Assembly: GCA_023392075.1 (NCBI GenBank) | Contig: JAEVZU010000179.1 | Location: 1-64,000 of the forward strand | From: Bacillota bacterium | GTDB taxonomy: Bacteria; Bacillota; Clostridia; Acetivibrionales; DSM-1351 | DNA: 64,000 bases | Direction of reading: 5' to 3' | Shown: one piece after another, positions 61,901 to 64,000 of the stretch | Position numbering within the stretch: position 1 is the first letter of the stretch | Layout: each line of letters begins with the position of its first letter | Notes under the pieces: generated by a model | What the model saw: the letters and a program-made list of their open reading frames with translations, nothing else | Told to the model about the DNA's origin: nothing | Database searches by the model: none | Translations under genes and position numbers: made by a program

Positions 61901-64000
61901 TTGACAAAAACAGCGCCGGAGTGATTATTGCCGTATTACCATAACCTAACGTTGTCTTATCTATGTATAATGTAACTGATTTAACAGCAGGGTCTAAATA
62001 TTTAAATGCATCAACGGATAAATTGTAATTGCTGCTAGTTTGGGCCGTATTTTTTGTACCTGTATTCACAAGCTTTATAGTATGAGCTCCATAGTCCAAT
62101 CCTTCAATACTATAGTTTATATGCTGCAACACCGGAATATCATTATATAGATCAACTGTTGTCATTTTTATACCATCTATATATACATCTGCCTTAGCTT
62201 CATCACTGCTCAACATGCCTATCCATTGAACCCCTGTTCCAGTAAATGTATACTCGGCACTTACATCAGTCACATACGGGCCTGCGGCTTCAGGTTGAAT
62301 ATAAGTATCTGAACCACCATATCTACCATCGCCGCTATTAGTTACCCAAGCTGAAGCGGATGACCCCTGGGTATAAATAATTTCAGGGTTAGTATTATCT
62401 GCAGTTTTTAATTCTGTATTATCTATTTTAATAACTTTACTAGCGGTTCCTTCTGAGTATTCAGCCACAACCTTTACAGTTCCTTCATTAGAACCGGCCA
62501 TCAAAATACCTGTTGCCGAATCAATGCTTGCCAAAGCAGTCGGATTTCCATCAATATCTGTTACTCTCCAAATTGCAGCAGTTGTTGGATAAGTTATCAT
62601 TTTCATCGTGGAATTGGAACCCATATATGTAGCTGAACCGCCAACAGCTGTTACAACAGGTGAATCAGGCGGATTTGATCCTCCAAGCACCTTAAAATCA
62701 TAGAAACTTGCTGTCGCACCGCTTGGCAAGCCGGTAACGGTAATCCTGACATAACGGGCGGTACTCATAAAGAAATCCGTCTGTACCTGATCCGTGTTGG
62801 TATTGCCGGTCTTATCCACTTTTAAGGTCCAATTGACATTATCAGTTGATGTTTCAATCTTATATTGATAAGCAACTCCAACCTTCTCCCACATCACTTG
62901 GGTACCGGTTATATTCTTGCTGCCGATATCCACAGTCCACCAATGGCCGGTATTTCCGTCAGCAGCGCTCCATCGGGTGGCAATGCTTTCATCGTTACCT
63001 TTAGAAGCCGGATTTGATGGCTGAAGGCTATCTGCACTAGCCGGCTTGCCTAACGCCAAATTGGTTGAATCCCCAAACACCTTGAAATCGTAGAAACTTG
63101 CGTTACTACCGCTCGGCATTCCGGTCACGGTAATCCTCACATATCTCGCAGTGTCGGTAAAATAATCTGTTTGAACCTGATCAGTGCTGGTATTGTCCGT
63201 CTTATCCACTTTTAAAGTCCAATTTGTATTGTCATTTGACGTTTCAATCTTGTACCGATATTGATCGCTTTTTTCCCAGGATACCTGTGTACCATATGTA
63301 ATATTTCTGCTTGAATCCAGTTCTACTGTCCACCAATGGCCGGTATTTCCGTCATTTGCAGACCAGAGGGTCGTAGCATTGCCATCCTTTCCATTGGAAG
63401 GAGGGTTATCAGCCTGCGCACTGTCCGCACTGGCAGTTCCGTACTCTGCCAGATTGTACGCCTCACCAAGCACCTTAAAATCGTAGAAACCAGCCGAACC
63501 CCCGCTTGGCAATCCGGTCACGGTAATTTTGACATACCGGGCGGTATCATAAAAGTCATCGTTTTGAATCTGATCAGTATTGGTATTAGCTGTCTTATCA
63601 ACCTGTACGGTCCAATTTACATTATCATTTGACGTTTCAATTTTATATTGATAGGGTACTCCGCCCTCTCCCCACATAATCTGGGTTCCATTGGTGATGT
63701 TCTTGCTCGTGCCTAAGTCCACCATCCACCAATGGCCATTATTTCCATTATCTGCACACCAACGGGTCGATGTACTGCCGTCATTTCCGTTCAGAGCAGC
63801 ATTGCCTCCTTGCGAACCAGACGCACTGGCAGTCCTATTCAACGCCAGATTTATCGGAGTGGCTTTTGGAAATTGCGTCACAACCTCAGGTACAGGCTCA
63901 CCGGCCGCAATGAATTTTAAATTATCAACATAAGCGTTAGTATTAAACTTTCCTTGAGCCCCATTCGTAATAACAGATCCGTTAACTTCCAGATTTTCAA
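58992..64000 (-). CDS. Giant SLH-anchored multi-domain carbohydrate-binding protein (N terminus outside window)
   Basis: At least 1,668 residues are inside and the frame is open at the right edge, so the start is missing. Visible order: end of a beta domain (AYVDNLKFIAAGEP), three F5/8 type C modules (63850-62685; GHWWMVDLGTSKNIT and ARYVKITVTGLPSG repeated), Ig-like (about 62650-62410), a galactose-binding-like module (SAEYTFTGTGVQWIGM), a Big2 Ig domain (61990-61700), a DNRLRE/CBM96-like domain (61690-61060; LRFDLSGMDRSKAIKNVELKV), two cadherin-like repeats, a Gly/Asn linker, a beta domain and three SLH repeats (59530-59000; FKDVEAGKWYRKAVEFIAA). The SLH repeats should fix it to the cell wall. 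A catalytic domain, if any, lies outside. Upstream of the fucosidase operon on the same strand but separated by a terminator. Confidence 0.92.
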   Translation of the reverse strand, partial: ENLEVNGSVITNGAQGKFNTNAYVDNLKFIAAGEPVPEVVTQFPKATPINLALNRTASASGSQGGNAALNGNDGSTSTRWCADNGNNGHWWMVDLGTSKNITNGTQIMWGEGGVPYQYKIETSNDNVNWTVQVDKTANTNTDQIQNDDFYDTARYVKITVTGLPSGGSAGFYDFKVLGEAYNLAEYGTASADSAQADNPPSNGKDGNATTLWSANDGNTGHWWTVELDSSRNITYGTQVSWEKSDQYRYKIETSNDNTNWTLKVDKTDNTSTDQVQTDYFTDTARYVRITVTGMPSGSNASFYDFKVFGDSTNLALGKPASADSLQPSNPASKGNDESIATRWSAADGNTGHWWTVDIGSKNITGTQVMWEKVGVAYQYKIETSTDNVNWTLKVDKTGNTNTDQVQTDFFMSTARYVRITVTGLPSGATASFYDFKVLGGSNPPDSPVVTAVGGSATYMGSNSTMKMITYPTTAAIWRVTDIDGNPTALASIDSATGILMAGSNEGTVKVVAEYSEGTASKVIKIDNTELKTADNTNPEIIYTQGSSASAWVTNSGDGRYGGSDTYIQPEAAGPYVTDVSAEYTFTGTGVQWIGMLSSDEAKADVYIDGIKMTTVDLYNDIPVLQHINYSIEGLDYGAHTIKLVNTGTKNTAQTSSNYNLSVDAFKYLDPAVKSVTLYIDKTTLGYGNTAIITPALFLSTGDMYDISEGTITYTNTNPAVASVDTNGVVKAKNAGTTNIAAIVTKDGAEISSNTVTITVTPATAIVTEADAGVQSWKNEKQRNYGAGTIVSGAVAGFMRIQYASKLDAADFNTWMYHPADPAYDAQTDATDLKISYLRFDLSGMDRSKAIKNVELKVSSNVDLSSKKIKVLAVDDVTWKEGAQTGSSDADAVPNDGSRGINFFNRPQLGNTLVVGNGGKVNEFSALDITDYIKNSAENKISLALASDSSNGTAGYVIYSREAENAAYRPHLLITYYTAQEAVNAVASNITGITTPEKDATSLSMPEVPEGYSIAVKSVAPEGIIGTDGSITPPVESTTVAVVFTVKDNTDGYTADTASIAVTVPAGTAKANANLSGISIDGNLLKNFEPETTDYTVMLRYGTSEVPVVEGTAADTNANVSVTQSESVTGSAIIVVTAADGSTAKTYTVKFKVADNADATLAGITVNGTGIKNFEPETTYYTVTLRYGTSEVPTVEGTAADTNANVSVKQAESVTGSAVIVVTAADGSTARTYTVKFEVEKYINGGNTGGNTDSNTGGNNNAGIGHAVPVMTSDSNRIMAAVTVQSNVYSNGRASAAVNIRQFADALKQVLDEAAKQGSAKSTVVEIRIDAPADARSVETILPKVAVESAAGSKISALKVSTPIAAITLDGKSIDTISKKAADDVRITVSKVGISVLPEELKQIVGGRPVFDFSIRSGDTTISRFDGGVTVTVPYTLKDGEDADSIIIYNIGYNGKAEVIVNSSYNPDTGTITFKTNYFSAFAVGYNKIGFKDVEAGKWYRKAVEFIAAREITTGTGDNNFSPDARLTRGQFIVQLMLAYDISPDIDNGDNFADAGNTYFSDYLAAAKRLGISDGVGNNLFAPGKEISRQEMFTLLYNVLKSIGELPAVTEEKDINTFSDADSIAAWAKEAITVLVGSGAVNGSGGKLLPGDTTSRAEMAQVLYNLLSK
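60288..60758 (-). repeat. Two near-identical 258-bp coding repeats
   Basis: Units at about 60288-60500 and 60546-60758 share long identical DNA stretches with a 258-bp (86-codon) period. Each encodes a cadherin-like beta-sandwich module with KNFEPETT, RYGTSEVP and VTAADGSTA motifs. High DNA identity suggests recent duplication or ongoing homogenisation. Confidence 0.85.
62685..63850 (-). repeat. Three tandem discoidin (F5/8 type C) coding repeats
   Basis: Three units (about 63850-63470, 63450-63070, 63055-62685) of about 130 codons each share NTGHWW, YKIETSNDNVNWT and ARYVRITVTGLPSG-type motifs with clear DNA similarity. Tandem copies would raise avidity for a glycan. Confidence 0.85.

Noticed and set aside
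1..64000. CRISPR arrays, tRNA/rRNA genes, integrases and intact insertion sequences
   Set aside because: I looked for regular direct repeats with spacers, tRNA-like ends, transposase or integrase motifs and found none.

Overview
The window looks like a chromosomal segment of an anaerobic, spore-forming, plant-polysaccharide-using clostridium (Ruminiclostridium-like; genus is inference, no marker gene settles it). Reasons: low G+C, strong AGGAGG-type ribosome binding sites, a Spo0E-family protein, a membrane pyrophosphatase, rubrerythrin/PerR oxygen defence, an S-layer-homology (SLH) giant protein and several glycoside hydrolases with AraC-type regulators. No tRNA, rRNA, CRISPR array or intact mobile element was seen.

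Layout. 1-1406: a c-di-AMP riboswitch with its own promoter drives a gene leaving the left edge (minus); then a GNAT acetyltransferase, a small unknown protein and a 51-residue Spo0E-like protein. 1525-4488: a MarR regulator and a YhgE/Pip-type membrane exporter, each preceded by the same 13-bp palindrome. 4570-7588: DUF4234 membrane protein and a K+-independent-type membrane pyrophosphatase. 7848-8931: small unknown genes and debris. 9342-13733: MetY-type sulfhydrylase, RqcH/NFACT ribosome quality control factor and an aminotransferase. 14146-17953: VOC protein, DUF362 protein, AraC regulator and a prenyltransferase-fold/VOC fusion. 18058-21689: metal and oxygen stress block (P-type ATPase with a coupled leader peptide, CsoR with its operator-promoter, rubrerythrin, PerR with a 33-bp palindrome). 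21720-25102: subtilisin-like secreted protease flanked by gene remnants (metallo-beta-lactamase fold, iron alcohol dehydrogenase tail, an unknown frame).

25193-33675: an accessory stretch of nitroreductase, three SDR oxidoreductases, AraC, two MarR regulators, a QueG-like iron-sulfur protein and a GT2 glycosyltransferase. Two local MarR circuits can be read from repeated palindromes. 33737-38894: AraC regulator, GPH-type sugar symporter and GH2 glycosidase on one strand. 39085-42447: DUF4256 protein, then an Rrf2-methyltransferase-MATE operon. 42530-46369: cytoplasmic discoidin-fold protein, LysR regulator divergent from an atypical adenylosuccinate synthetase paralogue, and an isoprenylcysteine-methyltransferase-like membrane protein.

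46724-58682 is the most coherent system: two ABC permeases, a lipoprotein sugar-binding protein, a membrane-bound AraC regulator, GH29 alpha-L-fucosidase, a secreted beta-helix/ricin-lectin glycosidase and GH95 alpha-L-fucosidase, all on the minus strand. It reads as an import and intracellular defucosylation locus for a fucosylated plant or host glycan. 58992 to the right edge is the C-terminal part of a >1,660-residue SLH-anchored multi-domain carbohydrate-binding protein. I found no clearly new multi-gene defence or mobile system; the best leads are the atypical PurA/LysR pair, the MarR/QueG-like circuit, the prenyltransferase-VOC fusion and the metal-ATPase leader peptide.
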